Assembly (NCBI GenBank): GCA_018240465.1
Contig: JAFEFS010000068.1
Span: 55,155-119,154 of the forward strand
Origin: Pseudomonadota bacterium
Lineage (GTDB): Bacteria > Pseudomonadota > Gammaproteobacteria > Xanthomonadales > Rhodanobacteraceae
DNA length: 64,000 bases
Reading direction: 5' to 3'
Shown here: positions 45,575 through 55,727 of the stretch, in pieces
Numbering within the stretch: the first letter of the stretch is position 1
How the letters are laid out: every line of letters starts with the position of its first letter
Translations under genes and position numbers: made by a program
The notes under the pieces: generated by a model
Database searches by the model: none
What the model saw: the letters and a program-made list of their open reading frames with translations, nothing else
What the model was told of the DNA's origin: nothing

Positions 45575-47743
45575 TCAATTGCGTCCAGCCAGCGCGGCAA
45601 GCACCAGTCGGCGGGTAAGCCTCTCGACAAGTGTCGTGGGTTGATCCAGTTTCAGCCGCGCCATGAGCAGCTCGCCATCGGCCACATGCGGGCGATTCAG
45701 GTAGGCCCCGAGCAAAAACAATGCCAATTTCAACTTGCTCGCCGATATCGCTTTGAGCCGGGCCAATGCCGGCAGCAGGCGCAGTTCCTCAGAACTGAAA
45801 TCGCTGCCGAACGGAAAGGCCGGAAAGTACGGCGCGAGCTCGCCCTGCTTCAACGAGGAAGCGATGCTTTCTGCGGTATTTCCGCGCCATGCGGGCGGAA
45901 TCTCGAAATCGTGACGCAATTTGCCGGCAGCCTTGGCCTGCGCGGCAAGCCCGTCCTGGAAGCGCGCATCGGCGATGGCGAGCATGGCAAGGATGCAGTC
46001 CTCGTCAGACTTGCCGCGCAGGTCGGCGCTGCCGTATTCGGTCACATAGATGTCGCGCAGGTGACGTGGAATGGTGGTGTGGCCGTAGTTCCAGAGGATG
46101 TTCGACTCGACCTTGCCGCGCTGCTCGCGAGTGGCGCGCAAGAGCAGGATCGAGCGTCCGCCCGCGAGCGCGTGCGCCATCGCGACGAAGTTGTACTGGC
46201 CGCCGACACCGCTGACGACCTGGCCGTTCTCGAGCGCATCCGATGTCGCCGCGCCGAGCAGGGTCGCCATCATGCAGGTATTGAAGAAGCGCGCATCGCG
46301 GCGTTGCAGCGCATCGAGCGACTCGCGCCCACCGTACAACTGGTTGATGTCGGAGACGCGGGTCATCGACAGGCCATCGAAATCCGCGCCTTTCAGGCCG
46401 CACAACCAGGCATAGAATTCCCTGGATCCGAGATAGAACGCACCGCGCAGGTAACGGCCTTCGCGCAACGTGCGCCCGGCAAGCACGCGGTTCCATTGCG
46501 CGCGCGCTTCGGCATTGCCCAGATCGAGCGGCAGGCTGCTGCCATCGGGTAATTGCAGGGCGGTGAATCCCAGCTGCGTGCCTTCCGGCAGCAAGCCGAA
46601 GCGGAGCAGGCGTGCCAATTCCGCCTTGTCGACAAAAGGACCGAGCGCGCCGCACGCGTACAACGCATCGGCGGCGTGCGCATGCAGCGTGTCTTCGATG
46701 CTGCCGTCCTCGAGCGCCTGCTCGAGCGCCTGATCATCGTAGACGCGGCGCCTGAGGATGCCGGCGCGGGCCAGATGCATGAATCCGTCCATGACCATTT
46801 CGCTGGCGCCGTACAGCCCCGTGGTGAACCCGTCGAGGTTGCCGAGTCGCGCCGCCGGCGTGCTTTCGCCCACGCGCGCGCCGACCGCATCCAGCCCGGC
46901 GCGGTACGCGGCGTTGTCGCGCTGGCGCAGCAGCAGCGCATGCACCAGCGCATCGGACAACGCGCCGATGCCGATCTGCAAGGTGCCCCCGTCGCGCACC
47001 AGCGCCGAGGCGTGCAGGCCGATCGCGTATTCGGCCGGATCGATGTTCGCCCGCGGCAGGGCGAACAGGGTGTGCCGGTTCGCCTGATCGAACAGCAGCG
47101 CGTCGAAGAATTCCGCCTCGACCTCGGCCTCGTTGCCGACAAACGGCAGGTCGGGGTGCACAACGCCAACGACGCACGGCCGCGGCGCACCGGCGGCGTG
47201 CATGCTTTCGAGCAATTCCGCGGTGACGTCGGGATTGCAGGCAAGGCTGTAGCGGATGCGTCCGGCCTCCTCGCGCGCGGCGATCAGTTGCACGATCACG
47301 TTGATGTCGCGATCGACGAGATCGCGCGCCACGTGGGTGTAGTTCAAACTTGTGTAGTCGCGCTGCGCCGACTCGACGCCAAGCATCGCGCCCGACTGCA
47401 TGTAGAACTCGTGGATGCGCACGTTCGCCGGCAATGCGCCGGCCTTCTGCGCGGCGACATACGCCAGATCGGGATAGTCGGCGCCCAGATGGCGTGCAAG
47501 GAACGGCTCGATGAAACGCCGCTCCAGATCGGACTTCCACTGTGGTCGAGCCAGCGACAACGCGGTGAAGATGTCCAGACGCATAGCTGCGTCGCCGGCC
47601 ACGCGCGCATACAGCGCGTTCAGCAACACGTTCGGCTTGCCCAACCCGAGCGGCGTCGCCACGCGCAGCGCGGAACCGGCCTGCGCGAGCACATGCTCGA
47701 CACAGGCGCCCACCGAGGTCAGTATTTGCGGACTCACGTTCAC
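45575..47743 (-). CDS. Acetyl-CoA hydrolase/transferase family protein
   Basis: 722 residues from a GTG start. Conserved segments of the family include IGIGALSDALVHALLLRQRD, LDGFTTGLYGASEMVMDGFM and, near the C-terminus, VSGVGGQYNFVAMAHALAGG with RSILLLRATRE, the typical C-terminal CoA-transferase domain. It is longer than typical acetate:CoA transferases (~500), with an extra C-terminal ~100-residue tail. Substrate acid unknown. Same strand and 7 bases from the PilZ-like gene. Confidence 0.82.
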   Translation of the reverse strand: MNVSPQILTSVGACVEHVLAQAGSALRVATPLGLGKPNVLLNALYARVAGDAAMRLDIFTALSLARPQWKSDLERRFIEPFLARHLGADYPDLAYVAAQKAGALPANVRIHEFYMQSGAMLGVESAQRDYTSLNYTHVARDLVDRDINVIVQLIAAREEAGRIRYSLACNPDVTAELLESMHAAGAPRPCVVGVVHPDLPFVGNEAEVEAEFFDALLFDQANRHTLFALPRANIDPAEYAIGLHASALVRDGGTLQIGIGALSDALVHALLLRQRDNAAYRAGLDAVGARVGESTPAARLGNLDGFTTGLYGASEMVMDGFMHLARAGILRRRVYDDQALEQALEDGSIEDTLHAHAADALYACGALGPFVDKAELARLLRFGLLPEGTQLGFTALQLPDGSSLPLDLGNAEARAQWNRVLAGRTLREGRYLRGAFYLGSREFYAWLCGLKGADFDGLSMTRVSDINQLYGGRESLDALQRRDARFFNTCMMATLLGAATSDALENGQVVSGVGGQYNFVAMAHALAGGRSILLLRATREQRGKVESNILWNYGHTTIPRHLRDIYVTEYGSADLRGKSDEDCILAMLAIADARFQDGLAAQAKAAGKLRHDFEIPPAWRGNTAESIASSLKQGELAPYFPAFPFGSDFSSEELRLLPALARLKAISASKLKLALFLLGAYLNRPHVADGELLMARLKLDQPTTLVERLTRRLVLAALAGRN

Positions 47744-47946
47744 TCCCTGAAATGTCGTTGCAATGATCGCAGATCAGCCAGCCCGCGGCCATGCGCGGAT
47801 GCGATCGGGCGTGTCGATTTCCCGGCCCGCCGTTCGTCGTCTTGATCGAACCATTTCTTCGCGTTTCTTCGTGATCTTCGTGTCGACGTCCTGTGATCTG
47901 GCGTTGTCAGCCAACTGAACAAGCAGCCTCGAACCAGCCAGACAGC
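47744..47946. other. Divergent intergenic region
   Basis: 203 bases between divergent genes. Contains a TTCGCGTTTCTTCGTGATC repeat-like stretch (47857-47880) related to that at 36741. No gene seen. Confidence 0.4.
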
Positions 47947-48606
47947 ATGAGCAAGGCCATGTCCAGATTGCGCGTACTGAATTTCTCGGTTTCCCTCGAC
48001 GGCTACGGTGCCGGCCCCGATCAAAGCCTCGAACACCCGCTCGGCTTGCGTGGCCCGGAATTGATGGAATGGTTCTTCGCATCACGCACCTGGCGCGCGA
48101 TGCACGGCCTCGACGGCGGCGAAAGTGGTATCGACAACGATGTCGCCGCGGTCGGCATGGCCGGAATCGGCGCCTGGATCATCGGCCGCAACATGTTCGG
48201 CCCGATACGCGGACCGTGGCCGGACGAGAACTGGAAAGGCTGGTGGGGAGACGAACCGCCGTATCACGTACCGGTGTTCGTGCTCACCCATCATGCGCGC
48301 GCGCCGCTGGCGATGAAGGGCGGCACGGTGTTCCACTTCGTTACCGCAGGCATCCACGCCGCGCTGGAACAGGCGCGCGCGGCCGCAGACGATCGCGACA
48401 TCCGCCTCGGTGGCGGCGTGGCCACGGTGCGCGAGTACCTGCGCGCGGGCCTGGTCGACGATTTGTATCTCGCCGTGCGCCCGGTCCTGCTCGGCCGCGG
48501 CGAAAACCTGTTCGCCGGCATCGACCTGCACGCGCTCGGCTACGAATGCGGAAGGACCGTCCCCGGCGAGCGCGCGACGCACATCTACCTGCGCAAGCGC
48601 GCGTGA
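47947..48606 (+). CDS. Dihydrofolate-reductase-like (RibD C-terminal) protein
   Basis: 219 residues. RVLNFSVSLDGYGAGPDQSL, WIIGRNMFGPIRGPWPDENW and DIRLGGGVATVREYLRAGLV are the NADPH-binding and turn motifs of the RibD-C/DHFR-like family, distinct from the true FolA encoded at 60883. Likely a reductase; substrate unknown. A start at MSRLRVLN, four codons later, is possible. Confidence 0.88.
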   Translation: MSKAMSRLRVLNFSVSLDGYGAGPDQSLEHPLGLRGPELMEWFFASRTWRAMHGLDGGESGIDNDVAAVGMAGIGAWIIGRNMFGPIRGPWPDENWKGWWGDEPPYHVPVFVLTHHARAPLAMKGGTVFHFVTAGIHAALEQARAAADDRDIRLGGGVATVREYLRAGLVDDLYLAVRPVLLGRGENLFAGIDLHALGYECGRTVPGERATHIYLRKRA

Positions 48607-48637
48607 CGCGCCCGCGCCAACCCGAGGAAGCTCCATC

Positions 48638-49036
48638 GTGGCAGCCGACATGCGACACATCAGCGCGATCAGCCTGTTCGTCGACGACGTGCAGAAAGCA
48701 AAGACGTTCTATCACGCCGTGTTCGAGGTCGAGACCATCTTCGAGGACGACGTCTTCGTCGCAGTCCAATTCGATAACCTCATCCTCAACCTGCTTCACA
48801 TCGACAGCGCCGGCGAGATCATCGAGCCGGATCAGCCCGGTGCGCGCGGCGCCGGCCCGCGCTTCCAGCTCAGCATCTGGGTCGACGACGTAGACGCCGT
48901 CTGCGCGCGCCTGCGCGGACGCGGCGTGACCCTGCTCGCCGGCCCCAAGGATCGGCCCTGGGGCAGGCGCACGGCCAACTTCGTCGATCCGGCCGGACAC
49001 AGCTGGGAGGTTGCGCAGAAGCTGGCCGCAGGCTAG
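48638..49036 (+). CDS. Glyoxalase/VOC superfamily protein
   Basis: 132 residues from GTG at 48638, which has GAGGAAG at 8 bases; an ATG 12 bases later has no such site. The two beta-alpha-beta units are visible: ISLFVDDVQKAKTFYHAVFE and FQLSIWVDDVDAVCARLRGR, ending RTANFVDPAGHSWEVAQKL. Metal ligands are likely but enzyme specificity cannot be read. Thirty-one bases after the DHFR-like gene. Confidence 0.88.
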   Translation: MAADMRHISAISLFVDDVQKAKTFYHAVFEVETIFEDDVFVAVQFDNLILNLLHIDSAGEIIEPDQPGARGAGPRFQLSIWVDDVDAVCARLRGRGVTLLAGPKDRPWGRRTANFVDPAGHSWEVAQKLAAG

Positions 49037-49087
49037 GCCGCGGCCAGTCGTCGCGCAGCGACCGCGTGTCGCGCGCTGGCGCCGCGA

Positions 49088-49486
<399 letters not shown>

Positions 49487-49648
49487 CGTTTTCTCCTCGT
49501 GTTTCGCGTCTGCCGGATTGGACGGAACATGGGGGTAACCCTTACGCAGGCAAGGCGTTGAAGATGAACGCAGCGGATGCCCGCGGATTGCCCGTGCTCC
49601 CCGTTTCGGGCAAGCTTGCCGGCCTCACGTTAGCCTTGCGACGTCCCC

Positions 49649-52093
49649 GTGCCGCCATCCCCGCTGAACGACCGCCGGCTCCGGCATTTGCCGCTACGCC
49701 TCTTGCCCCTGCTGCTCCCGGCCGCGCTGGTCGAACCGGCTTCCGCACAGACCGCGGTGATCGCGCCTTCGGCCACGCAGACGACCTGCCCCGCCGGCGT
49801 AATGCGCTGCGTGGCGCCGAAGAACGACTACGGCAAGTGCAAACGCAACGATCTGCTCGACTTCTTCGTGCCCGGTCTGCCGCCCGCGGGCGACCGCTCG
49901 AAGGCGCATTCGGTAGCCGACGCGAACAAGGTCACCTGGACCGACAAGAACCACGCGCAACTCGAAGACGACGTGCGCATGCAACGCCTCGACGCGCTGC
50001 TGCGCACGGATTTCCTCACCTACAACAGCGAGACCACGGACTACGTGGCGACCGGTCACGTACGCTACCAGGATGCCGGCATGCTGATGTCCGCGGACAA
50101 GGCGCGCGGCACGACGACGCCGAGCGTCACCTGGCTCGACAACGTGCGCTACCAGATGCTCGACCAGCGCGGCAACGGCGTCGCCGCGATGGTCAACCAG
50201 ACCGACCCGGATCATTCGAAGATGAGCCGGGGCACTTTCTCGACCTGCGATCCGAGCGAGCGCCAGTGGGAAATGCGCGCGAACGATCTCGAAATCGACA
50301 AAGTGAAAAACGAGGGCTACGGCCACGGCGTCACCCTGGCCTACCAGGGCGTGCCGTTCCTGTGGCTTCCCTATCTGTCGTTCCCGATCGACGAGGGCCG
50401 GCACTCGGGCTTTCTCATGCCCGTGCTCGGCTACAGCAACCGGCGCGGGTTCAAGCTCGGCATCCCGTACTATCTGAACCTGGCGCCGAACTACGACCTA
50501 ACCGTCAAACCGATCGAATACACCAAGCGCGGGCCGATGCTCGACACCGAGTTCCGCTACCTCTCGGAGTGGGACCGGCTCATGCTCAACGTCGGCTACA
50601 TGCCCAAGGACGACGTCACCGACGAGACCTCGCGCGGCTACCTGCGCCTGCAGAACTGGACCACGTTCAACGCCAACTGGGGCGCGACCGTGGACGTGCA
50701 CCGCGTTTCCGACAACCGCTACCTGCGCGACTTCGGCGACAGTTTCCAGAGCACCGCGATCAGCCTGCTGCCGTCGAGCGCCTACGTCAACGGCAACGGC
50801 GGCTGGTGGAACATCGCAATCGGCGGCGACGACTGGCAGGTCAGCGACCCGAGCATCGAATCGGTCTGCGCCGGCGGCACTTCGCCGAGGAACTGCGCCT
50901 ATCCGTCCGTGTTCAAGCCCTATACGCGCCTGCCGCGCGTGGCGTTCAACATCCTGCCGCAGACCTACGCCGGCTTCGAAGTCGGCATGGAGTCGGAGTA
51001 CATCAACTTCCAGCGCGGCTATTCGCTGACCGGTCGACGTCTGGACCTCTATCCGCACATCTCGTATCCGATCGAAAGCTTGGCCTGGTTCCTGCGTCCG
51101 ACCATCGGCTATCGCATCACCCAGTACGACCTCTCGGACATGCGGTTCAACAACAATCCGCTGATCACCGGCACCTCGCCCTCACGCCGCCTGCCGATCG
51201 CCAGCGTCGATTCGGGGCTGTTCTTCGAGCGCGATGCCAAACTGTTCGGCAACGCCTACATCCAGACACTGGAGCCGCGCCTGTTCTATCTCTGGGTGCC
51301 GTACCGCAACCAGGACAAGCTGCCGAGCTTCGACACCTCGCTGCCCAGCCTCGACTTCCCGAGCCTGTTCCGCACCAACGCCTACACCGGCGGCGACCGC
51401 CAGTCGGACGCCAACCAGGCCACCATCGCCCTGACCTCGCGCCTGATCGACGCGGACAGCGGCGACCAGTTGCTCAGCGGCAGCATCGGCCAGATCCGCT
51501 ACTTCAAGACGCCGCGCGTGACCCTGCCCTATTTCGGCGGCCCACAAAGCGGCGCCGGCAAGGACCTGTTCACCGAACTGCAGCTCACCATCAACAAGCG
51601 CTGGAGCCTGACCTGGGACATGCAATGGAATCCCGATCCGACAGCCCTCGACCCGGTCACGCAGAAATACGTGTCGACCAGCAAGCACACGGATCTCGGC
51701 GCGGTCTCGGTCCAGCATCGTTTCGGCAGCGACGGCGTGGTCAACCTCGCCTACCGCTACCGTCGCGGCTTCCTCGAACAGTACGACGCGACCACGCTCA
51801 TCCCGCTCAACCTGCGCTGGAGCATCGTCGGCCGCTACTACTATTCGGTGCGCGACAAGCGTCTGCTCGAAGCGTTCGCCGGCGTGCAGTACGATAGTTG
51901 CTGCGTCGCCGCCCGCCTCGTCGCGCGGCGCTGGCTCAACAACGTCAGCAATCCGTTCAACGATGCCGTCTACATTCCGAACGACGTCAAGGCCGAAAAC
52001 ACCGTCTTCTTCGAGGTCGAATTCAAGGGCATGGGCGCGAGCGGGCAGCGGACGCAGAACTTCCTGCGCCATGCTATCCTTGGCTATCAATAA
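49649..52093 (+). CDS. lptD: LPS-assembly protein LptD
   Basis: 814 residues from a GTG start. Signal peptide ends VEPASAQ; the N-terminal OstA-like beta-jellyroll (VTWTDKNHAQLEDDVRMQRL ... DFLTYNSETTDYVATGHVRY) and the large LptD barrel follow, with the conserved GVPFLWLPYLSFPID at the plug junction and CC/Cys pairs for disulphides (TTCPAGVMRC; SCCVAARLVAR). It inserts LPS into the outer membrane with LptE. First gene of lptD-surA-pdxA, as in E. coli. Confidence 0.96.
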   Translation: MPPSPLNDRRLRHLPLRLLPLLLPAALVEPASAQTAVIAPSATQTTCPAGVMRCVAPKNDYGKCKRNDLLDFFVPGLPPAGDRSKAHSVADANKVTWTDKNHAQLEDDVRMQRLDALLRTDFLTYNSETTDYVATGHVRYQDAGMLMSADKARGTTTPSVTWLDNVRYQMLDQRGNGVAAMVNQTDPDHSKMSRGTFSTCDPSERQWEMRANDLEIDKVKNEGYGHGVTLAYQGVPFLWLPYLSFPIDEGRHSGFLMPVLGYSNRRGFKLGIPYYLNLAPNYDLTVKPIEYTKRGPMLDTEFRYLSEWDRLMLNVGYMPKDDVTDETSRGYLRLQNWTTFNANWGATVDVHRVSDNRYLRDFGDSFQSTAISLLPSSAYVNGNGGWWNIAIGGDDWQVSDPSIESVCAGGTSPRNCAYPSVFKPYTRLPRVAFNILPQTYAGFEVGMESEYINFQRGYSLTGRRLDLYPHISYPIESLAWFLRPTIGYRITQYDLSDMRFNNNPLITGTSPSRRLPIASVDSGLFFERDAKLFGNAYIQTLEPRLFYLWVPYRNQDKLPSFDTSLPSLDFPSLFRTNAYTGGDRQSDANQATIALTSRLIDADSGDQLLSGSIGQIRYFKTPRVTLPYFGGPQSGAGKDLFTELQLTINKRWSLTWDMQWNPDPTALDPVTQKYVSTSKHTDLGAVSVQHRFGSDGVVNLAYRYRRGFLEQYDATTLIPLNLRWSIVGRYYYSVRDKRLLEAFAGVQYDSCCVAARLVARRWLNNVSNPFNDAVYIPNDVKAENTVFFEVEFKGMGASGQRTQNFLRHAILGYQ

Positions 52094-52239
52094 GTTGCGC
52101 CCCGACGCTACGCCGGCACGGCCGCGCGGGATCGCGTTGGCCTGATGCGCGGACTCCGTTCAGGGTGTGCACGCTATCTTCCTTTCCCCGCACGCGGGCG
52201 CGACGGCGCCCGTTACGTCATTCGATTGCAGAGCCGCCG

Positions 52240-53595
52240 ATGAACAAGCTTTTCGCCGCCTTCCTCGCCCTTCTCCTCACCGCAGCCGTACCCGCGGCGC
52301 GCGCGCAGATCCAGCCGATCGAGCCGCTGGATCACATCGTCGCGATCGCCGAGGACGACGTGATCCTGCAGAGCGAACTCGACCGCGCCGTTGCGCAGAT
52401 CCAGGCCCAGTACCGCAGCAACCCGCAACAACTGCCGCCGACCGACGTGCTGCGCAGCCAGGTGCTCGATCGACTGATCATGAACCGGATCCAGATCCAG
52501 CGCGCGCAGTCGACCGGCATCCGCGTCACCGACAACGACATCGACCAGGCGATCCAGCGCATCGCGCAGAGCAACAACATCGACATCACCCAACTGCGCG
52601 GCGCGCTCGCGCGCGACGGCATCGACTACGACGACTTCCGCAAACAGACCAAGGAAACGCTGCTCACCCAGCGACTGCAGCAGCGCATCATGCAGGGCGC
52701 GGGCAACGTCACCGATGCCGAGGTCGACGCCATGCTCGCCACGGGCAACGTCAGGACCGGCGAAATCCACCTCGCCCACATCCTGATCGCGACCCCCGAG
52801 AACGCGAGCGCCGAGCAGATCAAGGCTGCCAAGGACAAGGCCGACGACGTGAAGAAGCAGATCGACGGCGGCCTCGATTTCGCCGCGGCGGCGATCCGCT
52901 ACTCGAACGGCCAGGACGCGCTCGAAGGCGGCGACCTGCAATGGCGTCCGCTCAACGCACTGCCCGAGGCGTTCGTGCAGATCGCCGAGACGCTGGCGCC
53001 GGGCCAGGTTTCACAGGTGATCCGCGGCCCGAACGGCTTCCACATCATCAAGGTCATCGACAAGCGCGGCGGCGGCAAGCAGGTCGTGACCGAATACCAC
53101 GCCCGCCACATCATGATCCCGGTCACCGAGCTGGTATCCAGCGCCGAAGCGCAGAAGACCGTGGCCGACCTGCGTCGCCGCATCGTCGACGGCCACGAGG
53201 ATTTCGCCAAGCTCGCCAAGGAATACTCCAAGGACCCGCCCACCGCGAACCTCGGCGGCGACATGGGCTGGTTCCCGATCGACCGCTTCGGCACCGCCGT
53301 CGCCACCGCACTCAGCTCGCTCAAGTCCAACAACGACGTGTCGCAGCCGTTCCAGACCGATGTCGGCTGGCACATCCTGCAACTGCTCGGCAAGCGCGAA
53401 TCCGATCGTACCGTCGAGAACCAGCGCGAACAGGCGCGCGAGCTGATCCGCCAGCGCAAGGCCGAGGACGAGATCGAAAGCACCCTGCGCCAGTTCCGCT
53501 CGGATTCGTACATCTGCGCGGTCGACCCGGCCTACGTCACCAAGGAACGTCCGGCCTGCTCGGGCGCGGCGGTCAAGAAAGCCGAGTCGAAGTGA
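52240..53595 (+). CDS. surA: Periplasmic chaperone/peptidyl-prolyl isomerase SurA
   Basis: 451 residues; signal peptide ends PAARAQ. The N-terminal chaperone domain begins DHIVAIAEDDVILQSELDRA, then two parvulin domains: HLAHILIATPENASAEQI and ARHIMIPVTELVSSAEAQ ... GWFPIDRFGTAV. SurA carries outer-membrane proteins such as LptD, whose gene is immediately upstream (146 bases). The tail ends KKAESK. Confidence 0.96.
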   Translation: MNKLFAAFLALLLTAAVPAARAQIQPIEPLDHIVAIAEDDVILQSELDRAVAQIQAQYRSNPQQLPPTDVLRSQVLDRLIMNRIQIQRAQSTGIRVTDNDIDQAIQRIAQSNNIDITQLRGALARDGIDYDDFRKQTKETLLTQRLQQRIMQGAGNVTDAEVDAMLATGNVRTGEIHLAHILIATPENASAEQIKAAKDKADDVKKQIDGGLDFAAAAIRYSNGQDALEGGDLQWRPLNALPEAFVQIAETLAPGQVSQVIRGPNGFHIIKVIDKRGGGKQVVTEYHARHIMIPVTELVSSAEAQKTVADLRRRIVDGHEDFAKLAKEYSKDPPTANLGGDMGWFPIDRFGTAVATALSSLKSNNDVSQPFQTDVGWHILQLLGKRESDRTVENQREQARELIRQRKAEDEIESTLRQFRSDSYICAVDPAYVTKERPACSGAAVKKAESK

Positions 53596-53612
53596 CGGCA
53601 CGATAAGTATTC

Positions 53613-53641
53613 GTCATCCCGGCAGGGGCTGCCGGAATGAC
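53613..53641. repeat. REP-like palindrome between surA and pdxA
   Basis: GTCATCCCGGCA and TGCCGGAATGAC are 12-base inverted arms with one mismatch around a 5-base loop. Shares the CCGGAATGAC core with 9197-9220. Confidence 0.75.
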
Positions 53642-53647
53642 AAGACA

Positions 53648-54640
53648 ATGCTCCCGCGCATCGCCATCACGAGCGGAGAACCGGCCGGCATCGGTCCGGA
53701 ACTCGTCGCCGCGCTGGCCGCAACCGACGTCCCCGCCGACCTCATCGCGATCGCGGATCGTGGCCTGCTGACAGCGGCGGCCGCCGCGCGGAACACCGTG
53801 CTCGACATCGAGGATTATGCCGCCGCACGCATCGCCCGGCGCAGGCCCGGCGCACTGCGTTGCCTGCACGTGCCACTGCGCGTTGCCCGCACTCCAGGCA
53901 AGCTCGATCCACGCAACGGAGCCTACGTCATCGACTCTCTCGCACGCGCCGCCGACGGTTGTGCCGCAGGCGAGTTCGACGCACTCGTCACCGCGCCGGT
54001 GCAGAAGAGCGCGGTTGCCGATGCCGGCATCCCGTTCACCGGCCACACCGAGTTTTTCGCCGAACGCGCGCAACGCGAGGTGGTGATGATGCTGATCGCA
54101 CCGGATGGCGGCGACCGCGCGCTACGTGTGGCGCTCGCGACCACGCATCTGCCGCTCGCGCGCGTGCCTGGCGCGATCACGCGCGTGGGGCTCGTGCGCA
54201 CGCTGACCATCGTTTGCGAAGAACTGATCGCGAAGTTCGGCATCGCCGCACCGCGCGTCGCCGTACTCGGCCTGAATCCGCACGCCGGCGAAGCGGGCCA
54301 CCTCGGCCGCGAGGAAATCGACGTCATTGTTCCCGCGATCGAGCAGGTGCGCGCGGCCGGATTCGACATCGTCGGCCCGCTGCCCGCCGACACCGCCTTC
54401 GTCGCCACGCAGCGCGTGCGCTTCGACGCGGTGCTGGCGATGTACCACGACCAGGGCCTGCCCGTGCTCAAGGCGCTCGGCTTCGGCGACTCGGTCAACC
54501 TCACCCTCGGCCTGCCGTGGATCCGCACCTCGGTCGACCACGGCACCGCGCTCGATCTCGCCGGCACCGGCCAAGCCGATCCGTCCAGCCTGATCGCCGC
54601 GACCCGTCTCGCGCTACAACTCGTGGCGAAGCGCCACTAG
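53648..54640 (+). CDS. pdxA: 4-hydroxythreonine-4-phosphate dehydrogenase
   Basis: 330 residues starting MLPRIAITSGEPAGIGPELV. Conserved PdxA blocks: VTAPVQKSAVADAGIPFTGH, FFAERA and YHDQGLPVLKALGFGDSVNL, with the catalytic metal histidines (GHTE, THLPL, YHDQ). NAD-dependent step of vitamin B6 synthesis. In E. coli it is followed directly by ksgA; here a DMT exporter and a LysR gene come between. Confidence 0.96.
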   Translation: MLPRIAITSGEPAGIGPELVAALAATDVPADLIAIADRGLLTAAAAARNTVLDIEDYAAARIARRRPGALRCLHVPLRVARTPGKLDPRNGAYVIDSLARAADGCAAGEFDALVTAPVQKSAVADAGIPFTGHTEFFAERAQREVVMMLIAPDGGDRALRVALATTHLPLARVPGAITRVGLVRTLTIVCEELIAKFGIAAPRVAVLGLNPHAGEAGHLGREEIDVIVPAIEQVRAAGFDIVGPLPADTAFVATQRVRFDAVLAMYHDQGLPVLKALGFGDSVNLTLGLPWIRTSVDHGTALDLAGTGQADPSSLIAATRLALQLVAKRH

Positions 54641-54646
54641 CGCCGT

Positions 54647-55564
54647 TCAACCCTGCTCGCGACAGAGCTTCTGCCCGATCCGCGGTACCGGCCTGCGCGC
54701 GAACCCCGGCACTTTTTCGAAGATCAACGCGACCGCGAACAATACGAGTGCGCAACCGGTCGCAGCAGCCCAGGTGATCGGCTCGCCGAGGAACAGCGCG
54801 GCCCAGATCAGCGCGAACAATGGCACGAGGAAGGTCACCGTCACCGTGCGCTCGACGCCCGCCGCGCGCAGGATGCGGAAGTACAGCGCGTAGGCGATGC
54901 CGGTGCAGAGGATGCCGAGCGCGACCAGCGCCGCGGTCACGCCGCCCGACGGCAGCGCAGCCGGTGCCGTGGCGATCGCGAGCGGAACCAGCGGCAGCGA
55001 ACCGCCGATCAGGTTGCCTGCGGTGATCACGAGCGGATCGGCATCGCCATAGCGTTGCTTCGCCATGATTGCGCCGATCGCGTAGAGGAATGAGGCGAAC
55101 AAGGCCGCAGCGAAGCCGAGCACGGTCGGCCAATTCATTTCGAGATGACCGAACTTCGCCAGCGTCGCAACGCCGCAAACGCCGACGACGACTCCGGCGA
55201 GTTTTGATGCCGACGGCCGCACACGGCTGCTGGCCCAGCCGATCAGCACCGCGAACAGCGGCACGGTCGCGTTGAGCACGGCGAGGTAGCCGGCCGGCAG
55301 CGAACGCGCGGCGACCGCGAAGCAGGTCAGCGGCAAGCCCATCACGATGATGCCGACGACGACATAATCTCGCCAGCGCGCACGCCACTGCAAAGGTTTG
55401 CGCAGCAGGGCGAGCACACCGAGCAGGGTCAACGCGGCGAAGATCATGCGCCCCGCACCGGTCATGCCGGCGCCGATCACCGGCACGGTGATGCGCTGGA
55501 ACATGAACGATGCGCCCCAGATCATGCCGAGCACGACGAGTTGGGCGAAGATGGAAGCGTTCAT
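54647..55564 (-). CDS. DMT/EamA family exporter
   Basis: 305 residues from MNASIFAQLVVLGMIWGASF; an open frame continues upstream but enters the promoter region. Ten membrane helices; the EamA motifs LLVGMIWGASFMFQRI-like start and LNATVPLFAVLIGWASSR are present. Divergent from the LysR gene with a palindromic operator in the 163-base space, so it is the probable target of that regulator. Its stop is six bases from pdxA. Confidence 0.88.
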   Translation of the reverse strand: MNASIFAQLVVLGMIWGASFMFQRITVPVIGAGMTGAGRMIFAALTLLGVLALLRKPLQWRARWRDYVVVGIIVMGLPLTCFAVAARSLPAGYLAVLNATVPLFAVLIGWASSRVRPSASKLAGVVVGVCGVATLAKFGHLEMNWPTVLGFAAALFASFLYAIGAIMAKQRYGDADPLVITAGNLIGGSLPLVPLAIATAPAALPSGGVTAALVALGILCTGIAYALYFRILRAAGVERTVTVTFLVPLFALIWAALFLGEPITWAAATGCALVLFAVALIFEKVPGFARRPVPRIGQKLCREQG

Positions 55565-55666
55565 CGGAAACTCCTCGGGTCGGCCCGCGCAAATGATCAG
55601 GCGAAATGCAATGACGCATCCTAAGCCTCGAGCGCGCGCACCAGAAACGCTATTTTCTCGCGTCAG

Positions 55667-55685
55667 CTGTGAGCATTCCTCACAG
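55667..55685. promoter_or_regulatory. Palindromic operator between exporter and LysR gene
   Basis: CTGTGAG-CATTC-CTCACAG: perfect 7-base inverted arms with a 5-base spacer, centred between divergent genes. It contains a T-N11-A core, the shape of LysR-type binding sites. Located 43 bases upstream of the LysR start. Confidence 0.65.
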
Positions 55686-55727
55686 ATGCTAGACTGCGGC
55701 CCCGATGCTCCACAGAGCCGCTTGCGC

